NCBI RefSeq assembly: GCF_017696055.1
Contig: NZ_JAAORG010000001.1
Location: 372,001-436,000 of the forward strand
DNA: 64,000 nt
Direction of reading: 5' to 3'
Source of the DNA: Prochlorococcus marinus XMU1406
GTDB lineage: Bacteria > Cyanobacteriota > Cyanobacteriia > PCC-6307 > Cyanobiaceae
Each line of letters starts with the position of its first letter. The first letter of the stretch is position 1. Shown here one piece after another: positions 24,506 through 33,419 of the stretch. The translations under genes were made by a program, and so were the position numbers. The notes beneath the pieces were generated by a model. The model saw nothing but the letters and a program-made list of their open reading frames with translations, made no database searches and was not told the DNA's origin.

Positions 24506-27112
24506 TTGGATCACACACTCGTTATTGTTGAAAGTCCCACTAAAGCAAAAACTATAAGAAAGTTTTTGCCTTCAAATTATGAAGTTCTCGCTTCAATGGG
24601 ACACGTTAGAGATCTTCCAAAAGGAGCTGCTGAAATACCAGCTGCGGTTAAAAAGGAAAAATGGTCAAGGATAGGAGTTAATACAACAGAAGATTTTGAA
24701 CCACTTTATATAGTTCCAAAAGATAAGAAAAAGGTTGTTAAAGAGTTGAAAGATGCATTGAAAGGTGCAACCCAGCTATTACTGGCAACTGATGAAGATA
24801 GAGAGGGAGAGAGTATAAGTTGGCATCTCCTGCAAATACTTAAGCCTAAAATACCAACTAAGAGAATGGTTTTTCATGAAATTACAAAAAAGGCAATTAA
24901 TAAAGCTTTAGACCAAACTAGAGAAATTGATATGGAACTTGTTCAGGCTCAAGAAACAAGAAGAATCTTGGACAGGCTTTTTGGATATGAATTATCTCCT
25001 TTACTTTGGAAGAAGGTAGCCCCCCGATTATCTGCTGGTCGTGTTCAATCAGTTTCAGTAAGGCTTCTTGTTAGGAGAGAGAGAGAAAGAAGATCCTTTA
25101 AAAAAGCTAGTTACTGGGGTATTAAAGCTTCCCTCGTAAAAGATAATATTACTTTCGAAACTAAATTATTCAGTTTAAACGGTCAAAGAATTTCTAATGG
25201 TTCCGATTTCGATGAACAGACCGGCAAATTAAAGCAAGGAAATAAATCTTTAATAATTGGAGAAGAAAAAGTAAATTATTTATTGAAGACTTTTTCCTCA
25301 GAGGATTGGTTAGTCTCAAAAATCGAAAAAAAGCCTTCCACTCGTAAGCCAGTCCCTCCATTTACAACTAGCACATTACAACAAGAAGCAAACAGGAAGC
25401 TTCGTTTGTCTGCAAGAGAAACTATGAGATGTGCACAAGGGCTATATGAGAGAGGTTTCATAACATATATGAGGACTGATTCAGTTCATCTTTCCGAACA
25501 AGCCACAAGAGCTGCTAGAGAATGTGTCAGTTCTATGTATGGGAAAGAATATTTATCTGACTCACCAAGACAATTTAATTCAACTGCAAGAAATGCTCAA
25601 GAAGCACACGAAGCTATTAGACCTGCAGGTGAGGTATTTAAAACACCAAAGGAAACTAGTCTAACTGGTAGAGACTTATCTCTTTATGATTTAATTTGGA
25701 AAAGAACTGTAGCTAGTCAAATGGCGGAAGCTAGGCTAACAATGATTAATGCTGAAATTAGAGTGGGAGATGGAATATTTAAATCGAGTGGGAAAAGTAT
25801 TGATTTCGCGGGATTCTTCAGAGCTTATGTCGAGGGGAGTGATGACCCAAGTTCATCCCTTGAACAACAAGAAATTATTCTCCCAAACTTAACAACTGGA
25901 ACATGTCTTCAAGTTACTAATAATGAGTCTACTTTTCATGAAACTAAACCTCCTGCAAGATATACAGAGGCTGCATTAGTTAAGGTCCTTGAAAAAGAAG
26001 GGATTGGAAGACCTTCTACCTATGCAAGCATCATAGGGACAATTGTGGATAGAGGTTATGCCAATATATCCTCCAATACTTTGGCTCCAACGTTTACAGC
26101 TTTTGCTGTTACCGCTTTACTAGAAGAACATTTTCCTGATCTGGTTGATACTACTTTTACTGCAAAAATGGAATCTTCATTGGATGAAATATCTTCTGGT
26201 AATCTTGAGTGGCTACCATACCTAGAAACTTTCTATAAAGGTAAAAATGGTTTGGAGGTAAAAGTTCAGAAAACAGAGGGTGGTATTGATGGTAAAGCTT
26301 ATAGACAAGTTGATTTCGAAGACCTTCCTTGCGTAGTCAGAATAGGCTCTAACGGACCTTGGCTAGAGGGTACAAAAATTGATGAATCTGGTAATGAAAT
26401 TCAAGCTAAAGGTAATCTTCCAATGGATATTACTCCTGGAGATTTAGACATAAAGCAAGTTGATCAAATTTTAAGTGGCCCATCAGATCTTGGAACTGAT
26501 CCAAAAACTGGGGAAAAAGTCTTTTTAAGATTTGGCCCTTATGGACCTTACGTACAATTGGGAAATAATGATCAAGATAAAGCTAAACCAAGAAGAGCTT
26601 CATTACCCAAAGAGTTGAAAACTGATGATCTTACTCTAGATGAGGCTCTTGTACTTTTAAGTTTGCCTAGATTGTTAGGAGTTCATCCTGAAGGAGGAGT
26701 TGTTGAAGCTGATAGAGGAAGATTTGGCCCTTATATCAAATGGATTAAAAATGAATCTGAATCTGAAAATAGATCCTTAAAGAAAGAGGATGATGTTTTT
26801 ACTGTTGATATAAAAAGAGCATTAGAAATTCTTGCGATGCCAAAAATGGGTAGAGGTGGTCAAGAGGTACTTAAAGACTTCGGAAAACCGAAAGAATTTA
26901 AAGAAAATATTCAAATATTAAATGGTAGATATGGCGTCTATTTAAAATGTGGCAAAACTAATATTTCTATTGCAAAAGATACTGATATAGAAAAATTTAC
27001 TATAGATGAAGCAGTATCTCTTTTAGAAGAAAAACTAAAAGATAAAAAAGGCGCAATTTTAAAAAAAACAAAGATTAGTAATAAAAAAACTACAAGGAAA
27101 AAGAAAAGTTAG
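24506..27112 (+). CDS. topA: DNA topoisomerase I
   Basis: Type IA topoisomerase that relaxes negative supercoils. The 868-residue protein begins with the Toprim domain (LVIVESPTKAKTI, later ATDEDREGESISWH). The catalytic tyrosine is Tyr321 in TYMRTDSVHLS. The carboxyl region lacks the E. coli type zinc ribbons and instead has repeated topo-C-terminal motifs (FGPYGPYVQLG, GRFGPYIKW, GRYGVYLKCG) followed by a Lys/Arg-rich tail. The start is TTG at 24506. It heads a same-strand run of five genes to about 30.45 kb. Confidence 0.97.
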   Translation: MDHTLVIVESPTKAKTIRKFLPSNYEVLASMGHVRDLPKGAAEIPAAVKKEKWSRIGVNTTEDFEPLYIVPKDKKKVVKELKDALKGATQLLLATDEDREGESISWHLLQILKPKIPTKRMVFHEITKKAINKALDQTREIDMELVQAQETRRILDRLFGYELSPLLWKKVAPRLSAGRVQSVSVRLLVRRERERRSFKKASYWGIKASLVKDNITFETKLFSLNGQRISNGSDFDEQTGKLKQGNKSLIIGEEKVNYLLKTFSSEDWLVSKIEKKPSTRKPVPPFTTSTLQQEANRKLRLSARETMRCAQGLYERGFITYMRTDSVHLSEQATRAARECVSSMYGKEYLSDSPRQFNSTARNAQEAHEAIRPAGEVFKTPKETSLTGRDLSLYDLIWKRTVASQMAEARLTMINAEIRVGDGIFKSSGKSIDFAGFFRAYVEGSDDPSSSLEQQEIILPNLTTGTCLQVTNNESTFHETKPPARYTEAALVKVLEKEGIGRPSTYASIIGTIVDRGYANISSNTLAPTFTAFAVTALLEEHFPDLVDTTFTAKMESSLDEISSGNLEWLPYLETFYKGKNGLEVKVQKTEGGIDGKAYRQVDFEDLPCVVRIGSNGPWLEGTKIDESGNEIQAKGNLPMDITPGDLDIKQVDQILSGPSDLGTDPKTGEKVFLRFGPYGPYVQLGNNDQDKAKPRRASLPKELKTDDLTLDEALVLLSLPRLLGVHPEGGVVEADRGRFGPYIKWIKNESESENRSLKKEDDVFTVDIKRALEILAMPKMGRGGQEVLKDFGKPKEFKENIQILNGRYGVYLKCGKTNISIAKDTDIEKFTIDEAVSLLEEKLKDKKGAILKKTKISNKKTTRKKKS

Positions 27113-27119
27113 AAAAAAT

Positions 27120-27623
27120 ATGATTTTTAAAAAAAAAGAATTTTTTTTATTAATTTTTTTAATTTTCTTGCAATCATGCTCTGGAGGGAGGATTGGAAAT
27201 TTTCTTGAAAGTAGTTTTAATGATTTAGAAAAAACAAGCAAAAATGAAAATTTACAAAATAACTTATTAAATAAAAACGATATAAATTTAGAAAAAGAAA
27301 ACAAAAAATTTGATGATAAAAAAAATAAAAAAATTAAAAAAGAAAAAAAGCCAAAAAATATTCCAGAAAATAAAAACGATATAAATTTAGAAAAAGAAAA
27401 CAAAAAATTTGATGATAAAAAAAATAAAAAAATTAAGAATCTTTTAAAAAAAAGAAAAATTGAGCTTCAATCTTACAAAATAATATTTATCTTAAAAGAT
27501 GTAGATCCAAAAGATCCCACGGAAGAGTTAAGTTCCATATTGAGTAATTCTGAGGTAAATTTTGAAATAGAAAAGATTGAACGTATCTTAGATTCAAAAA
27601 ATAAAAGTATGAATAAAAATTAA
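27120..27623 (+). CDS. Lys-rich repeat lipoprotein of unknown function
   Basis: A 167-residue protein with a lipoprotein signal: positive start MIFKKK, a hydrophobic core and lipobox FLQSC with Cys20. The middle is extremely Lys/Asn/Glu-rich and contains two identical 23-residue units (starting NKNDINLEKENKK) separated by a Lys-rich linker. The carboxyl third (ELQSYKIIFILKDVDPKDP onwards) looks like a small folded domain. It begins seven bases after topA. The function is unknown. The repeated unit is encoded by an exact DNA duplication. Confidence 0.75.
   Translation: MIFKKKEFFLLIFLIFLQSCSGGRIGNFLESSFNDLEKTSKNENLQNNLLNKNDINLEKENKKFDDKKNKKIKKEKKPKNIPENKNDINLEKENKKFDDKKNKKIKNLLKKRKIELQSYKIIFILKDVDPKDPTEELSSILSNSEVNFEIEKIERILDSKNKSMNKN
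27269..27436 (+). repeat. Exact 69-bp direct repeat inside the lipoprotein gene
   Basis: Bases 27269-27337 and 27368-27436 are identical by eye, with a period of 99 bases (33 codons). The reading frame is kept, giving two copies of a 23-residue lysine-rich unit. Identity at the DNA level, not only the protein level, suggests a recent duplication. Confidence 0.9.
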
Positions 27624-27643
27624 TTAAAAATATTCAACAAAAA

Positions 27644-28282
27644 ATGAAAATAACAACAAAAACTGAAGCATTAAATATTGTCGAGACCTCTTATTTAGCA
27701 TCTCTTTCGTCTTTATTATGGATTGCATTATATTATCTGCCAATTGGGGGTGCTTTATTAAGGTTGATTTTACCCCTCCCAATGATCTTGTTGCACTTGA
27801 GAAGAGGAACTAAAATTGCATTGGAAGGACTTTTGATACAATTTCTACTTTTATTTATAATTATGGGTCCTGTTAGAGGAACATTATTTTTATTTCCTTA
27901 TGGGATCTTGGCTTTTTGGTTAGGTTGGTGTTGGTTTAAAGAAAAGAGTTGGAAACTTAGTTTAACTGGGGGAGTTATTATTGGAACCCTTGGCTTCTTA
28001 CTAAGAGTAATAGCATTATCTACGTTGGTTGGAGATAATCTTTGGGTTTTAATTACTAGAGCGAGTTATGGTCTAATAGAAAAGTTCTTTGGATTATTTA
28101 ATCTACCTTTATATCCCTCAATTTTGAGTATACAATTAGGTGCAATTTTATTAATAATTTTTCAAGAAATAGTTTATGTTTTAACTGTACATGTAGTTGC
28201 CTATTCTCTGTTTCCTAGATTTAAATTAACAATCCCAGATCCTCCAAGATTATTAAATTGCTTAGTTGATTTTAATAATTAA
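27644..28282 (+). CDS. DUF2232 membrane protein
   Basis: A 212-residue integral membrane protein with about six hydrophobic segments. It starts with AYLASLSSLLWIALYYLP-like helices and has the LILPLPMILLHLRRGTKI loop that is typical of cyanobacterial DUF2232 proteins, which resemble energy-coupling (ECF) S-component-like folds. The role is unknown; membrane transport is only suggested by the fold. It lies between the repeat lipoprotein and the CobT-like gene with short gaps (20 and 12 bases), consistent with one transcript. Confidence 0.8.
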   Translation: MKITTKTEALNIVETSYLASLSSLLWIALYYLPIGGALLRLILPLPMILLHLRRGTKIALEGLLIQFLLLFIIMGPVRGTLFLFPYGILAFWLGWCWFKEKSWKLSLTGGVIIGTLGFLLRVIALSTLVGDNLWVLITRASYGLIEKFFGLFNLPLYPSILSIQLGAILLIIFQEIVYVLTVHVVAYSLFPRFKLTIPDPPRLLNCLVDFNN

Positions 28283-28294
28283 AATAAATTAAGA

Positions 28295-29452
28295 ATGTAC
28301 AGTACAGAATTAGGGATAAATTTTTTTGGTAATGAATCCAATAAAAAAAGACAACATAATAAGATAGAAATACTGAAAAAGAATATTAAAAATTTAAAAA
28401 TATTTCTTATAATTGCTGGTACTAATACATCACAAATTCCAGGAATTTCCGCAGCAGGTATTAATGCAAAATCAAGGAGAAAAACTGCGCTCGCAGATGC
28501 CGAATTTTTGCTTGAGGGTGCTTCAAAAGATCATAAATATAAATTACCTCTTCTCAATGCAGGTGTAACTCCGGCCCTAATAAGTCATGTTTGTTCAAAG
28601 CTTATAAATATTTATCCAGTGATTGTTCCTCTGGGAATAGGAGCAAAGCCTTACTTTAATCATTTGGTTGTAGAAGATAGAAATTTGGGCCCATCAAATT
28701 GTCTTACTACTGGTAAATCGATGACTAAAGAGAGAGTTTTAGATCTCTATGAAAAAGGTCTTGCAATAGGAAAATCATTAACACAACCAGTTTTAATTTC
28801 TGAATCTGTACCGGGGGGCACCACAACTGCTCAGGCAGTAATGGAAGCTTTTGGTTTGCAGGTATCTAATTTAGTAGGGAGTAGTTTATTTAAAGCTCCA
28901 AGAGAACTAAGAAGACAAGTTGTTAAAAGAGGACTTTTCAATGCAAATTTCAAGGCTGATTTTGACTCTTTTGATGTTGTCGCGGCGGTAGGTGATCCTT
29001 TCCAAGCTTTCTCAATGGGTCTATTAATTGGTGCCAGGTTAGCAAAACAACCTGTAATATTGTCTGGAGGAAGTCAGATGTTAGCGGTCATTTTGCTTGT
29101 ATTAGAATTTTTAGATGAAAAAAATAAAGATGAATTCATTGAAGATGTTTTTATTGCGACAACTGGGTGGCTTTTGAAAGATAATTCTCTAAATGATTTA
29201 GTAAATCTAATTAATGAAAAATATGATGTCAAATTATTAGGTTTAGCAAGTCCTTTGAATTTCAAATCTTCAAATTACAAAGAATTGAAGGATTATGAAT
29301 TAGGTCATGTAAAAGAAGGTGTAGGTGCTGGTGGAATATCATTGCTTGCTTTTTTAGATGGATTTAAAAATGAAGAAATAGTTTCATTGTGTCAACAAAA
29401 TCTGGAAATGATGAAGGGCCTAGGTCAAATTTCTTTAGAGAAGGATTGCTGA
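28295..29452 (+). CDS. CobT-like nicotinate-nucleotide phosphoribosyltransferase (TIGR00303 type)
   Basis: A 385-residue protein related to nicotinate mononucleotide:dimethylbenzimidazole phosphoribosyltransferase, which activates the lower-ligand base for cobamide synthesis. Visible traits are IAGTNTSQIPGISAAG near 37-52, ESVPGGTTTAQAV near 168-180 and GAGGISLLAF near 348-357. It matches the archaeal/cyanobacterial TIGR00303 branch rather than canonical CobT. Marine cyanobacteria make pseudocobalamin with adenine as base, so the true substrate may not be DMB. The next gene starts directly at its stop. Confidence 0.82.
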   Translation: MYSTELGINFFGNESNKKRQHNKIEILKKNIKNLKIFLIIAGTNTSQIPGISAAGINAKSRRKTALADAEFLLEGASKDHKYKLPLLNAGVTPALISHVCSKLINIYPVIVPLGIGAKPYFNHLVVEDRNLGPSNCLTTGKSMTKERVLDLYEKGLAIGKSLTQPVLISESVPGGTTTAQAVMEAFGLQVSNLVGSSLFKAPRELRRQVVKRGLFNANFKADFDSFDVVAAVGDPFQAFSMGLLIGARLAKQPVILSGGSQMLAVILLVLEFLDEKNKDEFIEDVFIATTGWLLKDNSLNDLVNLINEKYDVKLLGLASPLNFKSSNYKELKDYELGHVKEGVGAGGISLLAFLDGFKNEEIVSLCQQNLEMMKGLGQISLEKDC

Positions 29453-30451
29453 ATGTTTTCAAAATTTGTAACCAGAAGAGAATTTTTAAATTGTGGTAAG
29501 CTTTCGCTTTTATTTTTCTTAAACTCTTGCAGTAATCTACCTAATAAAGTAAAAATTGCATTACAAAATTCTTTTTATCCAGAATCTTTTAAAGATACGA
29601 TTCCAAAAGATTGGAAGCAGGAAAAAATTAATTTTGAAAATATTCGGCTACAAAAAAATAGAAACACAATTTTCAATTCTGACTTTACTTTAATAAATGA
29701 TGGATGGATTTCTAGTATAGATTTTTCAGAATTTGAAAAAATAAATGAATATGCACTGTTCGAAAATTTGGATAAGAGATCGATAGATTTTTTGGGAAGC
29801 TTCAATCAAAATCAGAGGAGTAAATTATTTCCTATTGGCGTAGTACCCTATACAATTATCATTAAGAATAATAAAGAATTAATAAGTTCAGCCAGAACAT
29901 CTTGGGATTTTCTTCTTTCTAAAAAATTAAATGGGAAAATTATTTTTCCACAAAGTCCCAGAATAATATTGTCAATTGCTCAAAAAATTAATTCATCTAA
30001 TTCTTTAAAAAAACTCAAAAGCCAAGCAATGTTATTTGATGATAAAAATATGCTCAATTGGTTGATTAATTCGGATGCTATTGTCGCAATAGTTCCTTAT
30101 AGTCTTTGTTCAAAATATTTAAAAATAGATCCAAGGCTTTCTTTAGTTTTCCCAAGCCAAGGCGTACCTTTGATGTGGCATTTTCTACTTAGTCGATCAA
30201 ATCTAAATAATGCAATATTAATTAAATGGATTAAATTTTTAGAAAATAAATCAATAGTAGATAAATTAGTAAGCCAGGGTTGGTATCTTCCATTCAATAG
30301 TGATTATTTGCAAAGTAAATATAAATCTGAAATGCTCCCCATCTCAGGACCTTCTGAGAAATGTTGGGAAAATAGTTGGTCTTTCCCTGTCTTAACAAAT
30401 GAACAAAAAATTAATCTTAAAAATATTTGGAATGAGTCCTTATCCCCATAA
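29453..30451 (+). CDS. Substrate-binding lipoprotein with twin-arginine-like signal (orphan ABC binding protein)
   Basis: A 332-residue protein with a leader carrying TRREF (Arg8-Arg9), a hydrophobic core and lipobox LNSC (Cys26), suggesting Tat- or Sec-exported lipoprotein anchoring. The middle IPVG-like VVPYTIIIKNN followed by SWDFLLSKKLNGKIIFPQSP resembles the hinge region of iron/spermidine-type periplasmic binding proteins. No permease or ATPase accompanies it. ATG 29453 abuts the CobT-like stop, and its end overlaps the convergent aldo/keto reductase gene by 12 bases. The ligand is unknown. Confidence 0.7.
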   Translation: MFSKFVTRREFLNCGKLSLLFFLNSCSNLPNKVKIALQNSFYPESFKDTIPKDWKQEKINFENIRLQKNRNTIFNSDFTLINDGWISSIDFSEFEKINEYALFENLDKRSIDFLGSFNQNQRSKLFPIGVVPYTIIIKNNKELISSARTSWDFLLSKKLNGKIIFPQSPRIILSIAQKINSSNSLKKLKSQAMLFDDKNMLNWLINSDAIVAIVPYSLCSKYLKIDPRLSLVFPSQGVPLMWHFLLSRSNLNNAILIKWIKFLENKSIVDKLVSQGWYLPFNSDYLQSKYKSEMLPISGPSEKCWENSWSFPVLTNEQKINLKNIWNESLSP

Positions 30452-31582
30452 TCTTTTTGTAGGATTTTCAATTAATAAGTTATGAGTTTCCTTTAATAAA
30501 TTTGGTATATCTAATTTACTAGGACATTTAGGAACACATTCATTACATTCTTGACAAAATGAGGAATTTTTTTCTTCCCACCAGTGGCCAGCTTTTCCTA
30601 TTAAATTGTATCTTTCTTTTGAAAATTCTAATTGGCCATAACCAATAGATATATTTCTTAAACGAAGTATTTCTGGAATAGGGACTTCATTTGGACATGG
30701 AAGACAAGATCTACATTGTTCACATTTGGTTGAGTTTAATCTTTCATTAGAAACTTCCTCAATTTTATTCAGGGCGCTTTTTTCAAGTTTTGTAAGCTTC
30801 TCGAATGAGTTTCTAAGTTTATGGGCAAATTCAAAATCTTTTTTGTTTGACGCCCCCAAGGATAAAGTTGTAATGCCTTTTGCCAGCAGAAATCGATACG
30901 CTAATTCTAATGGATGAAAAGGCTTAGAGGCCTCTATCAAAATATCACTTGGAGAATACAATCTACCGCCTTTATCAGCAGGTGATATTGCTAAAACTCC
31001 CATACCTTTTTTTATAGCTTCCTCTGCTAAAGCAATCTTAGATTGATCTAAATAATGTAAATGAAGACTACAAAAAGTAAAAACTTCAGAGTTAATTGCA
31101 TCTTTAATTAGTGAATAACTTCCGTGAGAACTAAAACCAACTTGATCAACTAGTTCCTTCTCAAGTATCCAAGATATGAATTTCTTACCCTCTCCAGCAA
31201 GAACCCAATCTAGATGTTCTTTTAAGTTGAGTCCGTGAATTGCAAGATTATTAATTTTCTCTCGATTTAAATTTTTAAGAGACTTTTTAAAATTATTTTT
31301 TAAAAAGTCAAAATCACCCTTTGGTAAAACTTTGGAAGTAATCACCCAATTTTTTTCTTTTATATTCTCCTCTATTGCTAATTTTTTTATTGAATTTCCA
31401 ATAAGTGATTCAGCATCACCATAAGAGGGTGCTGTTTCTATGTGGTTAATTCCTACATAATATGCATTTTTTATTATGCTATACATTTTTTCGAGACTTT
31501 CAGTTGCTCGCATTGTTCCTAAAGTGAATAAGCTCACTTTCGGCCCTCTACCAAATGATCTTTTTTGTGAATTAATAATCAT
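30440..31582 (-). CDS. Aldo/keto reductase with C-terminal iron-sulfur domain
   Basis: A 380-residue enzyme. The amino-terminal 290 residues form an aldo/keto reductase barrel with the start FTLGTMRATESLE and the Asp/Tyr-type region HIETAPSYGDAESLIG. The end carries two cysteine clusters, CEQCRSCLPCPNE near 288-300 and FCQECNECVPKCPSKLD near 342-358, which could hold two [4Fe-4S] clusters as in bacterial ferredoxin-coupled AKRs. It probably reduces a carbonyl using ferredoxin or NADPH electrons. The substrate is unknown. It is divergent from ribE by 112 bases. Confidence 0.87.
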   Translation of the reverse strand: MIINSQKRSFGRGPKVSLFTLGTMRATESLEKMYSIIKNAYYVGINHIETAPSYGDAESLIGNSIKKLAIEENIKEKNWVITSKVLPKGDFDFLKNNFKKSLKNLNREKINNLAIHGLNLKEHLDWVLAGEGKKFISWILEKELVDQVGFSSHGSYSLIKDAINSEVFTFCSLHLHYLDQSKIALAEEAIKKGMGVLAISPADKGGRLYSPSDILIEASKPFHPLELAYRFLLAKGITTLSLGASNKKDFEFAHKLRNSFEKLTKLEKSALNKIEEVSNERLNSTKCEQCRSCLPCPNEVPIPEILRLRNISIGYGQLEFSKERYNLIGKAGHWWEEKNSSFCQECNECVPKCPSKLDIPNLLKETHNLLIENPTKRLWG

Positions 31583-31694
31583 CTAAATATTATCAATTTC
31601 TTTTTATTGACTCTTTAATTTATTTATAGTTGAAAATCATTTAAAGTAAATTAGAGTAAATACAAAATTTTGCAAAAATATTTTTCTTAAAGCT

Positions 31695-32348
31695 ATGTTT
31701 ACAGGAATAATTCAATCAGTTGGAAAACTAAGACAAGAAAAAAATATTTTAGAAATTGAAATTCTAGATAATTTATTTGATATGGCAATCGGTGACAGCA
31801 TAGCTGTTGATGGAATTTGTTTGACAGTTAAAGAGATTTTTCAAAATAAATTTACTGTTGATGTTAGTGAGGAGACATTAAAAAAAACAACTTTAGGAGT
31901 AAAGTCGAACCTGAATCAGATTGTTAATTTGGAGCCCGCTCTTCGGGTGTCTGACCGTCTAGGAGGGCATATAGTCAGCGGACATGTTGATGGCCTTGGA
32001 ACAGTTGAGAATATAGAAAAATTAGAGAAATCTTGGCTTTTATCAATAAAGTGGAAAAATAATAATTTTTCAAAATATGTAGTTAATAAAGGGAGTATTT
32101 GTGTAAATGGTATAAGTCTTACGATTGCAAAATATGAGCAGGAAGGAGAAATATTTACTATTGCGATAATTCCTCATACTTGGCATAACACAAATCTGAA
32201 TAAATTAAATATCGGTGACAGCGTAAACCTTGAGGCAGATGCATTAATTAAATATGTAGAGAAATTACTTTTATTTAATAAAAATAGTAATCAAGATTTA
32301 TCTTCAAATAATATTTCTTCCGAGTGGCTTAAAGAAAACGGTTGGTAA
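31695..32348 (+). CDS. ribE: Riboflavin synthase alpha chain
   Basis: Catalyses dismutation of two 6,7-dimethyl-8-ribityllumazine molecules to riboflavin. The 217 residues contain the two internally repeated lumazine-binding domains: MFTGIIQSVG start, SIAVDGICLTV in the first and GSICVNGISLTIA in the second, with SDRLGGHIVSGHVDG linking them. Family length and motifs are complete. The start ATG at 31695 gives the invariant MFTGII. It is convergent with the AbrB gene. Confidence 0.97.
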   Translation: MFTGIIQSVGKLRQEKNILEIEILDNLFDMAIGDSIAVDGICLTVKEIFQNKFTVDVSEETLKKTTLGVKSNLNQIVNLEPALRVSDRLGGHIVSGHVDGLGTVENIEKLEKSWLLSIKWKNNNFSKYVVNKGSICVNGISLTIAKYEQEGEIFTIAIIPHTWHNTNLNKLNIGDSVNLEADALIKYVEKLLLFNKNSNQDLSSNNISSEWLKENGW

Positions 32349-32358
32349 AATATATTTT

Positions 32359-32712
32359 TTAATTTAATGGAATCAGATAAATTGTTTTTGACTCTTTTTT
32401 AAGATCGATTTTAAATTCCTGACCAGGTTGTAGACCTAATTTTTTGGTGTAGGCATGACCAATTAATAGGTTCCCATTGCCATGAACTTTAGTTTTGAAT
32501 TCTGTCTGTCTGCCTCTTGAAGCTCTATTACCATTTTTCCCCAGACGACCATTTCCTATTTTGTAACCCTTAGCTTCGATAAGCGCCCTATAAAAACTTT
32601 TTCTTAAGATTCTTCCACTTGGACCTACGTACCCACAACCTTTTGCTATCTCATCTTCAGATTTTTTGCTTAATAACTTTGCTTTTTCAAGAAGTTCTTT
32701 TCCTTCAAGCAT
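32359..32712 (-). CDS. AbrB family transcriptional regulator (cyAbrB)
   Basis: A 117-residue DNA-binding protein of the cyanobacterial AbrB group, whose members regulate carbon/nitrogen metabolism and other genes. It has the cyAbrB signatures CGYVGPSGRILRKSFYRAL near 26-44 and a late swapped-hairpin domain (KVHGNGNLLIGHAYTKKLGL, then GQEFKIDL). As in other cyAbrB proteins, the AbrB fold is at the carboxyl side rather than the amino side. It stands alone between ribE and the oxidase genes. Confidence 0.88.
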   Translation of the reverse strand: MLEGKELLEKAKLLSKKSEDEIAKGCGYVGPSGRILRKSFYRALIEAKGYKIGNGRLGKNGNRASRGRQTEFKTKVHGNGNLLIGHAYTKKLGLQPGQEFKIDLKKESKTIYLIPLN

Positions 32713-32810
32713 TATCTGACAAAATCATAATTATATATTCTTACTAAAAAGGAGAACTGTGGCAATATAAATTAATAAAAAATATATTTAATTTTTTGAA
32801 ATTTAGTTTT

Positions 32811-33413
32811 TTATAAAAGATACAAAATAATAAATAAAACAACCCATATTCCATCTACAAAATGCCAGTACAATTCAACAGCTTCCAATGGGAACATATT
32901 TTGACTAGTTAATCTTCCCCCATTGATTCTCGATTGCCAAGCAATAATTAAAATCATTAAAGTGCCTAAAGTGACATGTAATCCATGAAAACCAGTAAGA
33001 GCATAAAAAGTACTTGCAAATAAATTATCGGTTAATCCAAAAGGTAAATGAAAATATTCAAATAATTGACATATTAAAAATATAATTCCAAGAAAAGCAG
33101 TAAAAAATAACCATTTTTGGGAATCTGAGTTTTTATCTTTTAAAAGTGCTTTGCCTGCTTTATGGAAAGTTGCACTACTAACAAGTAACAAAATTGTATT
33201 GAGAGTAGGTATTGGTAGTTCTAATTCATAAATAGCACCATCTGGTAATGGATTTACTGCTTTATAAGTTAAATAAGCAGCAAAGAATCCAGCAAAAGTC
33301 ATTCCGTCCGCAATTAGGAAAGTTATAAGACCAAACATTCTGAAGTCTTCATGCATTTCATTAACTTCAGAATTATTTTTTTGAATTTCTTTTGAGCTAT
33401 CTAGAGTTGTCAT
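32811..33413 (-). CDS. ctaE: Cytochrome c oxidase subunit III
   Basis: Membrane subunit III of the aa3-type terminal oxidase, 200 residues with about five helices. It includes the GMTFAGFFAAYLTYK segment and the GFHGLHVTLGTLMI and WHFVDGIWVVLFIILYLL segments that define the family. It is the last gene of ctaC-ctaD-ctaE, beginning six bases after ctaD. It lacks the two amino-terminal helices of mitochondrial subunit III, as usual in this bacterial class. Confidence 0.96.
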   Translation of the reverse strand: MTTLDSSKEIQKNNSEVNEMHEDFRMFGLITFLIADGMTFAGFFAAYLTYKAVNPLPDGAIYELELPIPTLNTILLLVSSATFHKAGKALLKDKNSDSQKWLFFTAFLGIIFLICQLFEYFHLPFGLTDNLFASTFYALTGFHGLHVTLGTLMILIIAWQSRINGGRLTSQNMFPLEAVELYWHFVDGIWVVLFIILYLL

Positions 33414-33419
33414 ATGTTT

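Noticed and set aside
27059-27403. Phe-rich minus-strand open frame
   Set aside because: It is the complement of the Lys-rich lipoprotein and topA tail; the composition is explained by poly-A codons.
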